From: CAWDVK01 sp963805715
GTDB lineage: Bacteria > Actinomycetota > Actinomycetes > Streptosporangiales > Streptosporangiaceae
DNA: 64,000 nt
Assembly: GCA_963805715.1 (NCBI GenBank)
Contig: CAWDVK010000019.1
Span: forward strand, 108,812 to 172,811
Direction of reading: 5' to 3'
Positions 10,560 through 19,522 of this stretch are shown here, one piece after another; the stretch's first letter is position 1, and every line of letters starts with the position of its first letter. The translations under genes were made by a program, and so were the position numbers. Under the pieces are notes generated by a model that worked only from the letters and a program-made list of their open reading frames with translations, was not told the DNA's origin and made no database searches.

Positions 10560-12848
10560 ATGTTCGAGACCTGGGGCCGGATCGTCTACCGGCGGCGGCG
10601 GATAGTCCTCGTGATCGCGCTGGCCGCGATCGCCTTCGCCGCGATCTGGGGCACCGGCGTGTTTGGCAGGCTGCAGTCCTCGGGCGGGTTCGAGGCGCCC
10701 GGCAGCCAGAGCCAGCAGGAAGCGAGCCTCGCGGCCAGCGCGTTCGGGCGCGACTCCGGTGACGTGGTGGTGCTGTACGCCAGCCGGGTGCAGTCGGTGC
10801 ATGCCGCGGCGTTCCGGTCCGCGGTCACCGGCACGCTGGCCCGGCTGCCGCGCAGCCGGGTGGAGTCGGCAGCGACCTACTGGTCGACCGGCTCGCCGCA
10901 GTTCGTCAGCGCGAGCGGCCGGGAGACCTACGCCGTCATCGAGTTGACCGGCGGGAGCGACTCGGCGAGGGTGCAGGGCTTCGACGCGATCAAGGGCGAC
11001 CTGGCCGCGCCCGGCCTGACGACCAGGATCGGCGGGGTCATCCCGACCGAGGCCGCCATCAATAAGCAGGTGACCAGCGATATCGGCCGGGCCGAGGGCC
11101 TGTCCATGCCGGTGCTGCTGATCCTGCTGCTGGTGATCTTCGGCAGCCTGGCCGCGGCGAGCCTGCCGCTGGCGGTCGGCGGTATCGGGATCCTCGGCTC
11201 GTTCACCGCGCTCCGGCTGCTCACCCTGGGCACTACCGTCTCGATCTACTCGGTCAACATCACCACCATCCTCGGCCTCGGGCTGGCCATCGATTACGGG
11301 CTGTTCATGGTCGGCCGGTTCCGCGAGGAACTGCACCGGCAGGACTCGGTCGAGGCCGCGCTGGCCAGGACCGTGGCCACCGCGGGCCGTACCGTGGCCG
11401 TCTCCGGGGTGACCGTGGCTGTCGCGCTGGCCAGCCTGATGCTGTTCCCCGAGGTGTTCCTGCGCTCGATGGGCTACGGCGGGGTGGCGACCGTGCTGGT
11501 CGACATGCTGGCCGCGCTGACGGTCCTGCCCGCGCTGCTGGCCCTGCTCGGCCCGAAGGTCAACGCGCTGCGCATCCGGCGCTCGGTGCCGTCCCATCGA
11601 ACGAGCGCACCCTTGCCGGCCGCGACGGCCGGCCTGCCGGCCCGAGCGGATGGCAGCGCGGGGGGATCCCGGGCCGCCGGGACCCGGGGTGCCCGCGGGG
11701 AGCAGAGTGGCCAGCCGGGGGAGCAGGGCGGCTGGTACCGGCTCGCGCGCAGCGTGATGCGCCGGCCGGTCGCCTACGCGGCCGTGATCGTCGTCCTGCT
11801 GCTCGCGCTGGGCCTGCCCTTCCTGCGGGTCACCTGGGGCGGCACGGACGCGCGGGCACTGCCCGCCTCGGCCGGCCCGCGCGTCGTAACCGAGGCGCTC
11901 ACCCGTGACTTCCCCGGCAACGTGACCGCCCCGATCGAGTCACTGGTGCGGTTCAGCGGACCGGTGGCAGGCTCCGCGGCCCGCAGCGCGCAGCTGGCGT
12001 CCTATGTCAGCAGGCTGGACGGCGTCGCCGGGGTGACCGGCGCGCAGCTGACCGGCCTGCGTGGGGACACCGCGCGGATCGATCTTCGTTACGGACCGGA
12101 TCCGATGTCGGCGGCCGCCCGGCGGATCGTTCAGGATGTGCGCGGCATCGCCCCGCCCGCGGGGGCCAGGGCGTATGTCGGCGGCCAGAGCGCGCAGCTG
12201 GCCGACGAGCTGGCCAGCCTGTCGGCGACGCTGCCGTGGATGGCGCTGGTGGTGGCGGTCGCGACGTTCGTCCTGCTCTTCCTGGCCTTCGGCTCGGTGG
12301 TGCTGCCGCTGAAGGCCATCGTGATGAACGTGCTGTCGCTGTCGGCCACGTTCGGCGTGGTCGTCTGGATCTTCCAGCAGGGCCACCTGTCCGGCCTGCT
12401 GCGCTTCACCCCGACCGGGACCATCGATCCCACCATGCCGATCCTGATGCTGGCCATCATCTTCGGGCTGTCGATGGACTACGAGGTGTTCCTACTGTCG
12501 CGGATCCGCGAGCGCTACGACGTGACTGGCGACAACACGGCGGCCGTCGCGAGCGGGCTGCAGCGCACCGGCGGCGTGATCACCAGCGCGGCGCTGCTGC
12601 TGGTGATCGTGATCGGGGCCTTCTCCGCCTCCGGCATCACGTTCATCAAGCTGATGGGCGTGGGCATGATCGTCGCCCTGATCGTGGACGCCACGATCGT
12701 GCGCGTCCTGCTGGTGCCGGCCACCATGCGCCTGCTCGGCCGCGCGAACTGGTGGGCGCCGCGGCCGCTGCGGCGGCTGTATGCCCGGTACGGGATCCGG
12801 GAGGGAGCTTCCGGCGACATGGTGGCGCCGGAGCCGGCCGGCGTCTAG
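10560..12848 (+). CDS. MMPL/RND-superfamily transporter
   Basis: The 762-residue product has the two-repeat MMPL layout: one N-terminal TM, an extracytoplasmic loop, five TMs, a second loop, and a final six-TM bundle. The proton-relay regions appear as GLAIDYGLFMVGRFREE (about residue 240) and GLSMDYEVFLLSRIRERYD (about 640). A disordered insert of about 55 residues lies between the halves (about 345-400). MMPL proteins export lipids or siderophores, or act as drug pumps in actinomycetes. The gene is divergent from a TetR gene and probably repressed by it. Confidence 0.92.
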   Translation: MFETWGRIVYRRRRIVLVIALAAIAFAAIWGTGVFGRLQSSGGFEAPGSQSQQEASLAASAFGRDSGDVVVLYASRVQSVHAAAFRSAVTGTLARLPRSRVESAATYWSTGSPQFVSASGRETYAVIELTGGSDSARVQGFDAIKGDLAAPGLTTRIGGVIPTEAAINKQVTSDIGRAEGLSMPVLLILLLVIFGSLAAASLPLAVGGIGILGSFTALRLLTLGTTVSIYSVNITTILGLGLAIDYGLFMVGRFREELHRQDSVEAALARTVATAGRTVAVSGVTVAVALASLMLFPEVFLRSMGYGGVATVLVDMLAALTVLPALLALLGPKVNALRIRRSVPSHRTSAPLPAATAGLPARADGSAGGSRAAGTRGARGEQSGQPGEQGGWYRLARSVMRRPVAYAAVIVVLLLALGLPFLRVTWGGTDARALPASAGPRVVTEALTRDFPGNVTAPIESLVRFSGPVAGSAARSAQLASYVSRLDGVAGVTGAQLTGLRGDTARIDLRYGPDPMSAAARRIVQDVRGIAPPAGARAYVGGQSAQLADELASLSATLPWMALVVAVATFVLLFLAFGSVVLPLKAIVMNVLSLSATFGVVVWIFQQGHLSGLLRFTPTGTIDPTMPILMLAIIFGLSMDYEVFLLSRIRERYDVTGDNTAAVASGLQRTGGVITSAALLLVIVIGAFSASGITFIKLMGVGMIVALIVDATIVRVLLVPATMRLLGRANWWAPRPLRRLYARYGIREGASGDMVAPEPAGV

Positions 12849-12960
12849 GCCGGCTGGAGGGCCGGCCGGGATCCGCCCTGATGCCGCCGGCCCGCCGGGC
12901 CAGCCTGATGCAGCCGGGTGCAGCCGGGTGCGGCAGTGGCCTGCGCAGGCCAGGACCGGT

Positions 12961-13399
12961 TCACTGGCCGGTCAGCAGCGCGGCCCTGGACTCCAGATAA
13001 CGCCGCTCGGGCGTGCTCGTGGTGCGGCGGGCCGCGCTGAGGTAGGCCTCGCGGGCCGCCTGGAGCTGGCCGTCCATCTCGAGCAGGTGCGCGCGCACCG
13101 CGGGCAGGCGATGGTGGCGGGCCAGGCGATGGTCGGCATCGAGCGTCTCGAGCAGCCTCAGCCCGGCCCGCGGGCCGCGGATCATCGCGAGGGCCACGGC
13201 GCGGTTCAGGGTCACCACGGGATTCGGCGCGATGGACTCGAGAGGCCGTAGAGCCCCAGGATCTTGTCGCGGCGGCCAGCAGGGCCTCCTGCACCGCATC
13301 CTCGCACTGGCCGAACGAGCCGTAGCGGCGCGTCAGGGCGCCGAGGACCTGCGGCGTCAGCTCGCGCAGCAGGTCCTCGACTCGCCGATCACTGATCAC
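12961..13399 (-). pseudogene. ECF42-type sigma factor gene with large internal deletion
   Basis: From a GTG overlapping the stop of the DGPF gene (ATGTGA), 40-odd codons match sigma region 2 (MISDRRVEDLLRELTPQVLG through CEDAVQEALLAAA). The sequence then jumps directly to the C-terminal TPR-like part, in another frame (ESIAPNPVVTLNRAVALAM and on to the stop at 12961). The remnant is about 146 codons, while intact ECF42 sigmas are about 400, so about 250 codons including region 4 are missing. Between the two parts, a short KILGLYGL stretch is in a third register, showing a further 1-nt slip. It cannot make a working sigma factor. The order DGPF then sigma identifies the ECF42 group. Confidence 0.85.
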
Positions 13400-13758
13400 A
13401 TCTCGGCTCCGGCCTCGTGCATCACCGGCCACACCTCGACGCAGCGGAACGCCGCGAACGGCATCCGCGCCGCGATCTCCAGGGCTCGCTGCTCGCTCTC
13501 GACATCGAGCAGCCAGAAGCTGGCCAGGTGCTCCTTGGTCTCCAGGTACGGGCCATCGGTCACGGCGGCCGCGCCCTCGCGGACCCGGACGATCCTGGCA
13601 TTCTCGGCGTCGGCCAGCCCGTAGGCGCCGAGCAGTTCGCCGGTATCGAAGAACTCCCTGTTGATCGCGTCCTGCTCGGCGATGGCCCTGGTCCAGTCGT
13701 CCGGGCCGAATCCGGACCAGGTCTGCTGGTTGGCGTAGATCATCAGCAGGTACTTCAT
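13396..13758 (-). CDS. YCII-related DGPF-domain protein (ECF42 partner)
   Basis: The 120-residue product begins MKYLLMIYANQQTW and contains the diagnostic TDGPYLETKEHL (about residues 67-78) and a C-terminal ferredoxin-like half ending VWPVMHEAGAEM. Such proteins are encoded next to ECF42 sigma factors and may sense or process an unknown signal for them. The gene itself looks intact, although the sigma gene that overlaps its 3' end is deleted, so it may be on the way to loss. Confidence 0.9.
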   Translation of the reverse strand: MKYLLMIYANQQTWSGFGPDDWTRAIAEQDAINREFFDTGELLGAYGLADAENARIVRVREGAAAVTDGPYLETKEHLASFWLLDVESEQRALEIAARMPFAAFRCVEVWPVMHEAGAEM

Positions 13759-13961
13759 GGTGGCTCCTGTCGTCGGGCGCTGCCGCGTGCGGGCGCGCTG
13801 CCCCCCCTAGTTGGAGCCATCCTGCCGTGCTCGACAGGGGACGGGTCAGCTGACCTCCGGGCGGCCGGCCCGGGTGGACCTGCTGACGCCGCCGGGATTG
13901 GGGCTGCAGGGTTCCGGGCAGACGAGGAGGATGGTGGCAGCGGACGAGAAGGGCGACGGCG

Positions 13962-14615
13962 ATGGCGGAAGAGACGACATTCACGATCGGGGCCGAGGCC
14001 AGCTGCACCGACGGGCCCTGCGGGCACGTCAGCCGGGTGGTGGTCGACCCGCTGGCGCAGGCGGTGACCCACCTGGTCGTCGAGCCCGCCCACCGGCAGG
14101 GCCTGGGCAGGCTGGTGCCGCTGGACTTGGTCGACGCGACGGGCGGCCAGGTCAGGCTCCGCTGCAGCCAGGCCGAGTTTGAGCAGCTTGGCTCCGCCGA
14201 GGAGACCGAGTTCGTGCCGGGCACCCGCGGCTACGCGGAATACGGCCCGATGCAGGTGCTGTCCTGGCCTTACTACGGCCTGGGCGGCGCCGCCGGGGTG
14301 CCGGGCGAATCGGTGCCGAGCATCAATCAGACCGTAACCTACGATGCCGTGCCGCTGGGCGAGGTTGCCATCCACCGCGGCGATCCGGTACATGCCACCG
14401 ACGGCACCATCGGGCAGGTGCAGGGACTGGTGATGGACCGGGCGAGCCGCCACGTCAGCCACGTGCTGCTGCAGGAGGGTCACCTGTGGGGCAAGAAGGA
14501 AGTGGCCATCCCGATCGCAGCGGTGGCGGATGTGGACGCGGGCATCCGGCTCAAGATCTCCAAGCAGGAGGTGCAGGACCTCCCGCCGGTGGATATCGAC
14601 CACCCGGCACGGTAG
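13962..14615 (+). CDS. PRC-barrel domain protein
   Basis: The 217-residue product has two PRC-barrel-like halves: residues 5-75 (FTIGAEASCTDGPCGHVSRV) and about 120-200 (VAIHRGDPVHATDGTIGQVQ). Each has the strand pattern of small barrels that bind RNA, protein or membrane partners. No TM or signal peptide is present, so it is cytosolic. Actinomycete homologues are often stress-linked, but no partner here fixes the role. Confidence 0.8.
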   Translation: MAEETTFTIGAEASCTDGPCGHVSRVVVDPLAQAVTHLVVEPAHRQGLGRLVPLDLVDATGGQVRLRCSQAEFEQLGSAEETEFVPGTRGYAEYGPMQVLSWPYYGLGGAAGVPGESVPSINQTVTYDAVPLGEVAIHRGDPVHATDGTIGQVQGLVMDRASRHVSHVLLQEGHLWGKKEVAIPIAAVADVDAGIRLKISKQEVQDLPPVDIDHPAR

Positions 14616-14701
14616 CCGCCCGGGCAGCCGCCGCCCGGACAGCATCGGCCGGCGGCACAGCATCGGCCGGCCGGGCGGGGCCGGCGGATGCTCGCCGCGC
14701 G

Positions 14702-16714
14702 TCAGCCCACCGGGCCAAGCCCGAGGTCGGCCGGCCCGTGCCAGGAGCCGTCCCAGAAGGCGTCCCACAGGCTCGCGCTGGAGCCGGGGCCCCTCCAGAG
14801 CAGGTACCGATACCCGGTAGCCGGCCCAGCCGCCGCGGCCGGGGCCGATCCGAGCGGCCCGATCACGCTGCCGTTCACCCGGACGGCGCTGGCGGCGTCC
14901 CAGGACGATCCGCTGCCGGCCGCCTGCTCCAGGTCGCCGCTGGCGTTCTCCCAGAACACGTACACCTTTCCCGAGCTGTCCGCCGCCGCCGGCGGGGACG
15001 CCAGCGGCCCGTCGCCGAGAGCGGCCGGGCCGTGCCAGGATCCAGTCCAGTAAGCCTCCTGCAGGCCCGCGCCGGCACCGGCCGCGCGCCAGAACACGTA
15101 CTGGTCCCCGTCCGGTGCCACCGCCACGCTCGGCGAGGATCCGAGCGGGCCAAGCCGGGAGCCGTTGACGCTGATCGCGCTGGGGGCAGTCCAGGCCGAC
15201 CCGTTCCAGGACGTCTCCTCCAGTCCCTGGCCGGTGTTCTCCCAGAAGATGTCCACGTCCCCGGCCCGGTCCGCGCCAGCGGCGGGCGCGGAGCCCAGCG
15301 GCCCGTCACCAAGGTCGAGCGGGCCGTGCCAGGACCCGTTCCAGTACGCCTCCCACAGGCCCGAGGCCGGGGCGGTGCCCTTCCAGAACACGTACTGATC
15401 GGCATAGCCGCCAGAGTCCTGCGGGCCGAGGGCGACCGTCGGGGGAGAGCCGAGCGGCCCCATGCCCTTCCCGCCCGCGGTGACCGCGGATGGCCCGCTC
15501 CAGGTCCGAGTCGCGGCTGAGTAGAGGGCCTCTTCCAGGCCCCCGCCGCTGTTCTGCCAGAAGGCAAAGACATTTCCTGACTTATCCACCGCGACTGCGG
15601 GACCCCGGCTGCCGAAGGGCGTCAGTTTGTAGCCGTAATAGGTGGCCAGGATCTTCCGCCAGCCCTCGCCGCCCTGCGCGCATGCCTGGGTGCCCCACTG
15701 GGACATGGTCCCTGTTTCGCGAGTGCCGTAGTCCTGCCCGCATGAATCCTTCTGGGAGCCAGAGTCGTAGCCCGTTTCCGGAATGGCCGAGTGCTGGGTG
15801 TACAGATAATCTGCTGTCCTGTTGACCGCGGTGCTGGTTGAATTGTAGGACGGCGCGAACGGATCGAAATCCTGATAGTCGATATAGTCGTCGACATCAA
15901 AAGAGCACGGATTCGGGTCGCCGGCGCTGGTGTAGATGGTTCCCTTGGATCCGTTAACGACAAAATGCCAGGCGTAATCGCGCACGGCGACGGCGCCAGC
16001 TTCGAGCGCGGGCTCGTCCCAGCCTGCCTCCCACTCATCGGGAAGAACATGCTGCTCGTAGAAACTGAAGTCATAGGAAATGACGTCGCCGGCGTCGGTG
16101 CTCCCGTGCTGGCCGGTCATGTAAACGCGGATGGTCGGGGGCTCCTCGGTCTGCGATGTCCAGCCCGACGAGTTACCCGGGCAGCTGTCGGGCGCCACGG
16201 CGTGCCCGGCATGACCCGCCGGGCCGTTGTCCGGCTGCGGCACGGGGCGGGGGACCTGCAGGGCCAGCGCGGCGGAGTGCAGCTCGACGTATACCTGCGC
16301 GGGCATGCCGGGTACCAGCCTGATCCCGGATTCCTGCCACCGGCCGAAGCCCTTCTTCTGCACGATCAGCGTGTACGCCGAGCTGGCCGGTATCCGTAGG
16401 TTCCTGAAGGCGAAGTAGCCGTCCGCGCTGGTGGTGGTCCTGCGGTGCAGGCCGGGGAGGGTGACGACCGCGTCCCTGACCACGGGCAGCCCGCTCGGGA
16501 CAGCAATATGCCTGGCCGGCCCGCGCTGCAGCGGCCGGCCGTCGCGCACCTGGCCGGCCAGCGCGGTGAGCGCGTCCGGGCCGGGCCGGGCCGGGCCGCC
16601 CGCCGCCCCGGCCGCCGGGAACGGGTAGGCCGGAACGGTCAGCGCGGCCAGCGCGGCCAGGCAGAGGACCGCGCACAGCGAGATTAGTGATCTCCGGAGT
16701 GATTGCCTGGGCAA
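14702..16714 (-). CDS. Secreted SpoIID-like protein with regulatory-like and lectin-like repeat domains
   Basis: A TTG start at 16714 is chosen because GGAGG lies 7 nt upstream; it gives a 670-residue product. The order is: Sec signal peptide (about 1-30), a carboxypeptidase-regulatory-like fold (about 70-140, VVRDAVVTLPGLHRRTTTSA), a SpoIID/amidase-enhancer domain (about 195-375, with AVAVRDYAWHF and the C-terminal signature GTMSQWGTQACAQGG), then three to four tandem repeats of about 90 residues alternating YVFW and GSWHGP motifs that suggest a beta-propeller lectin. It should be extracellular and bind or process wall glycan. SpoIID catalysis in endospore formers is lytic transglycosylation; whether this one is active is unknown. 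Alternative start codons are less well supported. Confidence 0.82.
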   Translation of the reverse strand: MPRQSLRRSLISLCAVLCLAALAALTVPAYPFPAAGAAGGPARPGPDALTALAGQVRDGRPLQRGPARHIAVPSGLPVVRDAVVTLPGLHRRTTTSADGYFAFRNLRIPASSAYTLIVQKKGFGRWQESGIRLVPGMPAQVYVELHSAALALQVPRPVPQPDNGPAGHAGHAVAPDSCPGNSSGWTSQTEEPPTIRVYMTGQHGSTDAGDVISYDFSFYEQHVLPDEWEAGWDEPALEAGAVAVRDYAWHFVVNGSKGTIYTSAGDPNPCSFDVDDYIDYQDFDPFAPSYNSTSTAVNRTADYLYTQHSAIPETGYDSGSQKDSCGQDYGTRETGTMSQWGTQACAQGGEGWRKILATYYGYKLTPFGSRGPAVAVDKSGNVFAFWQNSGGGLEEALYSAATRTWSGPSAVTAGGKGMGPLGSPPTVALGPQDSGGYADQYVFWKGTAPASGLWEAYWNGSWHGPLDLGDGPLGSAPAAGADRAGDVDIFWENTGQGLEETSWNGSAWTAPSAISVNGSRLGPLGSSPSVAVAPDGDQYVFWRAAGAGAGLQEAYWTGSWHGPAALGDGPLASPPAAADSSGKVYVFWENASGDLEQAAGSGSSWDAASAVRVNGSVIGPLGSAPAAAAGPATGYRYLLWRGPGSSASLWDAFWDGSWHGPADLGLGPVG

Positions 16715-17100
16715 AGTTAATCCTCCGTGATCCTTCGCCCGGTAAAAAGCTTCCGGGCGACCATGGACAGGAATTACTATGCCATCCGGGCTTAGCGCGG
16801 TAACGACGATTCCGTAACCTGCGTTACCGTCATGCTGGTCTGCGTTACCCCTTACTCGGCTTTCCGTCAGGGTAGAACTTGCCGAGCAGCTGCCGCAGCA
16901 CTCACTTCGGGCCGGTACCCGGCCCCCGGCCAGGCGTCGGCGTCTGCCACCCTACCCAGTTGATGCAGCCTGAACACTGCTTTGATATTCGCGTTCTTTT
17001 AGTGAATGGGGAGTTAGCCCTGCCGTCAGGAGGGTAAGGGCGACCGCCCGGATGGCGGACCCGGGCCGATCGCGGCCGGGCCGTCCCCGCCGCTGCCGGG
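16715..17100. promoter_or_regulatory. Leader of the SpoIID-like gene: hairpin and GTAAC repeats; no gene
   Basis: No gene is visible in this 386-bp gap. Close to the start codon a perfect 8-bp stem (16735-16742 with 16753-16760) with a 10-nt loop lies just upstream of the ribosome site and would form in the leader RNA. Further up, four GGTAAC/GTTACC-type hexamers (about 16799-16850) are spaced along 50 bp and may be regulator sites. I looked for a c-di-AMP (ydaO) riboswitch here and did not find its conserved blocks. Confidence 0.45.
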
Positions 17101-17796
17101 CTACCGGGGAACCGGGCCCGTCCCTTTCTCCGGCCGGCCGATCCGGACGTCGACACCGGGCGAGTAGTGCACCAGTGGCTCGTCCTGCGGCTGCGGAAGG
17201 CCGGCCGCCGCGACCAGCTGATCGTCAAGCTGGCGCAGGGCCGCCCGCTGCAGCGGCCACGGCGGGTGCCAGGCCTGGGCGAGCCGGCGCCGGTCACCGG
17301 ACACGCTGAACAGGATCCAGCGTGCGGTCAGGAAATGGTCGCGCGGACCGAGCTCGCCAGCACCGAACCGGTCGCCGATGCTGATCCGGACCAGGCTGCT
17401 GGCTGACCTCGGGCCGGGCCAGCGCCGCCTGCACCGGTAGGCGATCTGCCCGTCGCGCTCGCCGATGCGCATCGACGACCAGAAGTACGGCAGCCGGTAG
17501 GTGGTGCGCGCGCTGATGACGGCGCCGAGCCGTGCGGCATCCAGGGAGAGGAACCAGATGCCCGGCCGCCCCTGCTCGTCCAGGACGTAAGTCCGCACGT
17601 TCGTCTCGCAGAAGTAAGACGCCCAGGGCGCCTGGCGGCCGCCTGAGGTGGCGACGTGCATGAAGAAGGGGACGAGGCCGACCCAGGCCGCGCCGTCGAA
17701 GGTGTCGGCGAACAGCCCCGGCGGCAGCAGGCGCTGCACCTCTGCCGGGTCGTAGCTCCAGTGCAGGAAGGTCAGCCGGTCCCAGCGCTGCCGCAT
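17101..17796 (-). CDS. DUF2071 (YqjF-like) protein
   Basis: The domain begins at MRQRWDRLTFLHWSYDPAEV and runs through WVGLVPFFMHV and YFCETNVRTYV to the end, the usual length and order of DUF2071 proteins (acetoacetate-decarboxylase-like fold). I start at the ATG at 17796; the frame is open further upstream with a GTG at 17877, which would add 27 residues with no family match. The function of the family is unknown. It is divergent from the interrupted aldo/keto reductase. Confidence 0.82.
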   Translation of the reverse strand: MRQRWDRLTFLHWSYDPAEVQRLLPPGLFADTFDGAAWVGLVPFFMHVATSGGRQAPWASYFCETNVRTYVLDEQGRPGIWFLSLDAARLGAVISARTTYRLPYFWSSMRIGERDGQIAYRCRRRWPGPRSASSLVRISIGDRFGAGELGPRDHFLTARWILFSVSGDRRRLAQAWHPPWPLQRAALRQLDDQLVAAAGLPQPQDEPLVHYSPGVDVRIGRPEKGTGPVPR

Positions 17797-17956
17797 GACC
17801 GGGCTGTCCACCGTGAAGGGGCACACCGCGGCAGACCCGGCGTCATCTCGGCCCGCGGCCACCTGGTCAGCGTCCACTCTCTCATCATGGGCGGCTGACG
17901 GCTCTTCGCGCAGGCGGCCGACCGGGTTCCGCCGCAGCGCCGTGCGGGGCGCGCCC

Positions 17957-18052
17957 GGTGGCACGGCCCCGCACGGCCGCCGGAATCTGGCGCCTGCGGC
18001 TGGTGGTGGCACGGCCCCGCACGGCCGCCGGAATCTGGCGCCTGCGGCTGGT
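17957..18052. repeat. Perfect 48-bp tandem duplication
   Basis: Two identical 48-bp units (17957-18004 and 18005-18052) lie in the divergent region between the DUF2071 and aldo/keto reductase genes. The perfect identity points to a recent duplication. It may carry promoter sequence, but no clear -35/-10 pair is visible. Confidence 0.92.
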
Positions 18053-18098
18053 GTTGGCATCACTTGCCCGGCTTGTCCGCGACGATCTGGAGTCTGCT

Positions 18099-18659
18099 GT
18101 GCAGTATGTGAATCTGGGCTCGACCGGCCTGCGCGTGTCCCGCGTCTGCCTGGGGATGATGAGCTACGGGAACGACAGCGAGCGGCCGTGGGTGCTGGAC
18201 GAGGCCGGCGCCGAGCCGATCGTCAAGGCCGCCGCGGATGGCGGCATTACCTTCTTCGACACCGCGGATACGTACTCAGGCGGTGCCAGCGAGGTAGCGA
18301 CCGGCCGGCTGCTGCCGAAGTTCTTCAGCCGGGATGCGGTCGTCGTCGCGACCAAGGTGTTCAGCCCGATGGGATCGGGCGAGAACGACCGCGGCCTCTC
18401 GCGCAAGCACATCCTGTCCGGCATCGACGCGTCGCTGCGGCGGCTGGACATGGACTACGTGGATCTCTACCAGATCCACCGGTGGGACTACCGCACGCCG
18501 ATCGAGGAGACGATGGAGGCGCTGCACGATGTGGTCCGCGCGGGCAAGGCCCGATACATCGGCGCCAGCAGCATGTTCGCCTGGCAGTTCGCCAAGGCCC
18601 AGCACGTGGCCAGCATGAACGGCTGGACCAGGTTTGTCTCCATGCAGAACCACTACAAC
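18099..18659 (+). pseudogene. Aldo/keto reductase, 5' half (split by the integrated element)
   Basis: From GTG 18099 (GGAG 7 nt upstream) the frame reads as an aldo/keto reductase: MQYVNLGSTGLRVSRVCLG, the catalytic Asp/Tyr region FFDTADTYSGGASE, then DYVDLYQIHRWD. Homology stops exactly after ...VSMQNHYN at base 18659; the frame then enters element sequence and ends at 18734. The missing C-terminal half starts at 28031. Joining 18659 to 28031 restores one frame of 325 codons, so the gene was intact before insertion. The N-terminal fragment lacks half the barrel and the cofactor site and should be inactive. Confidence 0.93.
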
Positions 18660-18674
18660 AAGCACTGCACTTCA
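18652..18674. other. attL: left junction with attachment core
   Basis: The core is at 18652-18659 and an element half-site at 18664-18674. Read in reverse, this half-site has TGAAG-N3-AGT, matching the half-site at the right end. The symmetry centre falls between bases 18657 and 18658, predicting an AA crossover dinucleotide. Confidence 0.75.
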
Positions 18675-19522
18675 CGCAAGATGAAATCGACGATCCCGTT
18701 CGTATGCCTTCGATCAGCCACGCTGAGCGGCTAAGAGGTCACCGACCTGCGGGTTCGTTGTCTGCCGCTGGTCCTTCGTAACGACCGACACAGCCAGTAG
18801 GCCACCTCGTGCAAGCGTGCGACGCTGATCGGCGAGGACTTTCTTTACATCGTCAAGGGCGCACCTTCGGCGCGCCAGGCCTGACGGCCGGGACCGGCTA
18901 CGCGAGCAGGCGCGAGCAACCGAGGGAGAGTAGAGCGGCCGAGATAACTGGCCGCATGCGGCCAGAGTCGCCGGGGTCTCGCCGTTGCGGGGCGGCAGCT
19001 TCGCTCGCGCCCTTCCGGGCGGCAGCCCTACGGGCGCGGCGGCTGCCGCGCACAGCTTCCCCGGCACCGGCCGCAGCCAGTCCCCGCCGTAACGCCCCCG
19101 ATGCCGCGCCGAATGAGCAGGCCAGGCCGTCACGCTCGCGCGAAGTGCGCCCATCGCCGTACGAAGGTCACAGTCACCGGGCCGGAACGCCGCGCATTGT
19201 CCGAGGCGGCCCCTCCACCCGCAAGGGCACCCGAAGATCCTTTCTGACCGCTCCGCAGAAAGCATCTTCGGGACCCACCCTTGCGCGCGGAGCCTCTGCC
19301 GCCCCGGCGGGCCTGACGGCGAGGGCCAGGCCAGAGGCCAGGCCCGATGGGCGCGCGGCAAACCTCCGCAGCAGACCCGGCATCTATCAGGAAAACGGGG
19401 AAGACTGTTCAGGTGACTCCGCTGGCTCATCACTGTCAGCGAGTTGCCTCCGGTGTCGAGCGGCTAGGCCGTTAGACGGCGGGTCTGTCATTGTTGCGGC
19501 ACTGCGCCATGCCGACTGAGGC
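18660..19522. other. Left end of the element: 860 bp without a supported gene, with a long hairpin
   Basis: Open frames on both strands here have poor composition and no family resemblance, so I call none. The notable structure is an inverted repeat at 19220-19285: arms of 27 and 30 nt, one mismatch and a 3-nt bulge, with a 9-nt loop. It could be a single-strand replication origin or transfer origin of the RepSA-type plasmid, or a strong terminator for the FUSC gene. Confidence 0.6.
19220..19285. repeat. Long inverted repeat (27-30 nt arms, 9-nt loop)
   Basis: Arms 19220-19246 and 19256-19285 pair over about 26 positions with one mismatch and a bulge. No T-run follows on either strand. It lies about 240 bp beyond the 3' end of the FUSC gene. 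Confidence 0.85.

Noticed and set aside
16715..16900. ydaO-type riboswitch ahead of the SpoIID-like gene
   Set aside because: GTAAC strings occur but not the conserved GGGxAACC and CGAAUCCG-type blocks.
18714..19433. 239-codon open frame on the reverse strand in the element's left end
   Set aside because: Arg/Ser/Gly-biased composition, conflicts with the long hairpin, and no recognisable domain. A short stretch near its end looks protein-like but is not enough to call a gene.
19440..19500. Possible tRNA-Ser-like segment (GAGCGGCTAGGC)
   Set aside because: No T-arm or acceptor pairing follows; not a tRNA.
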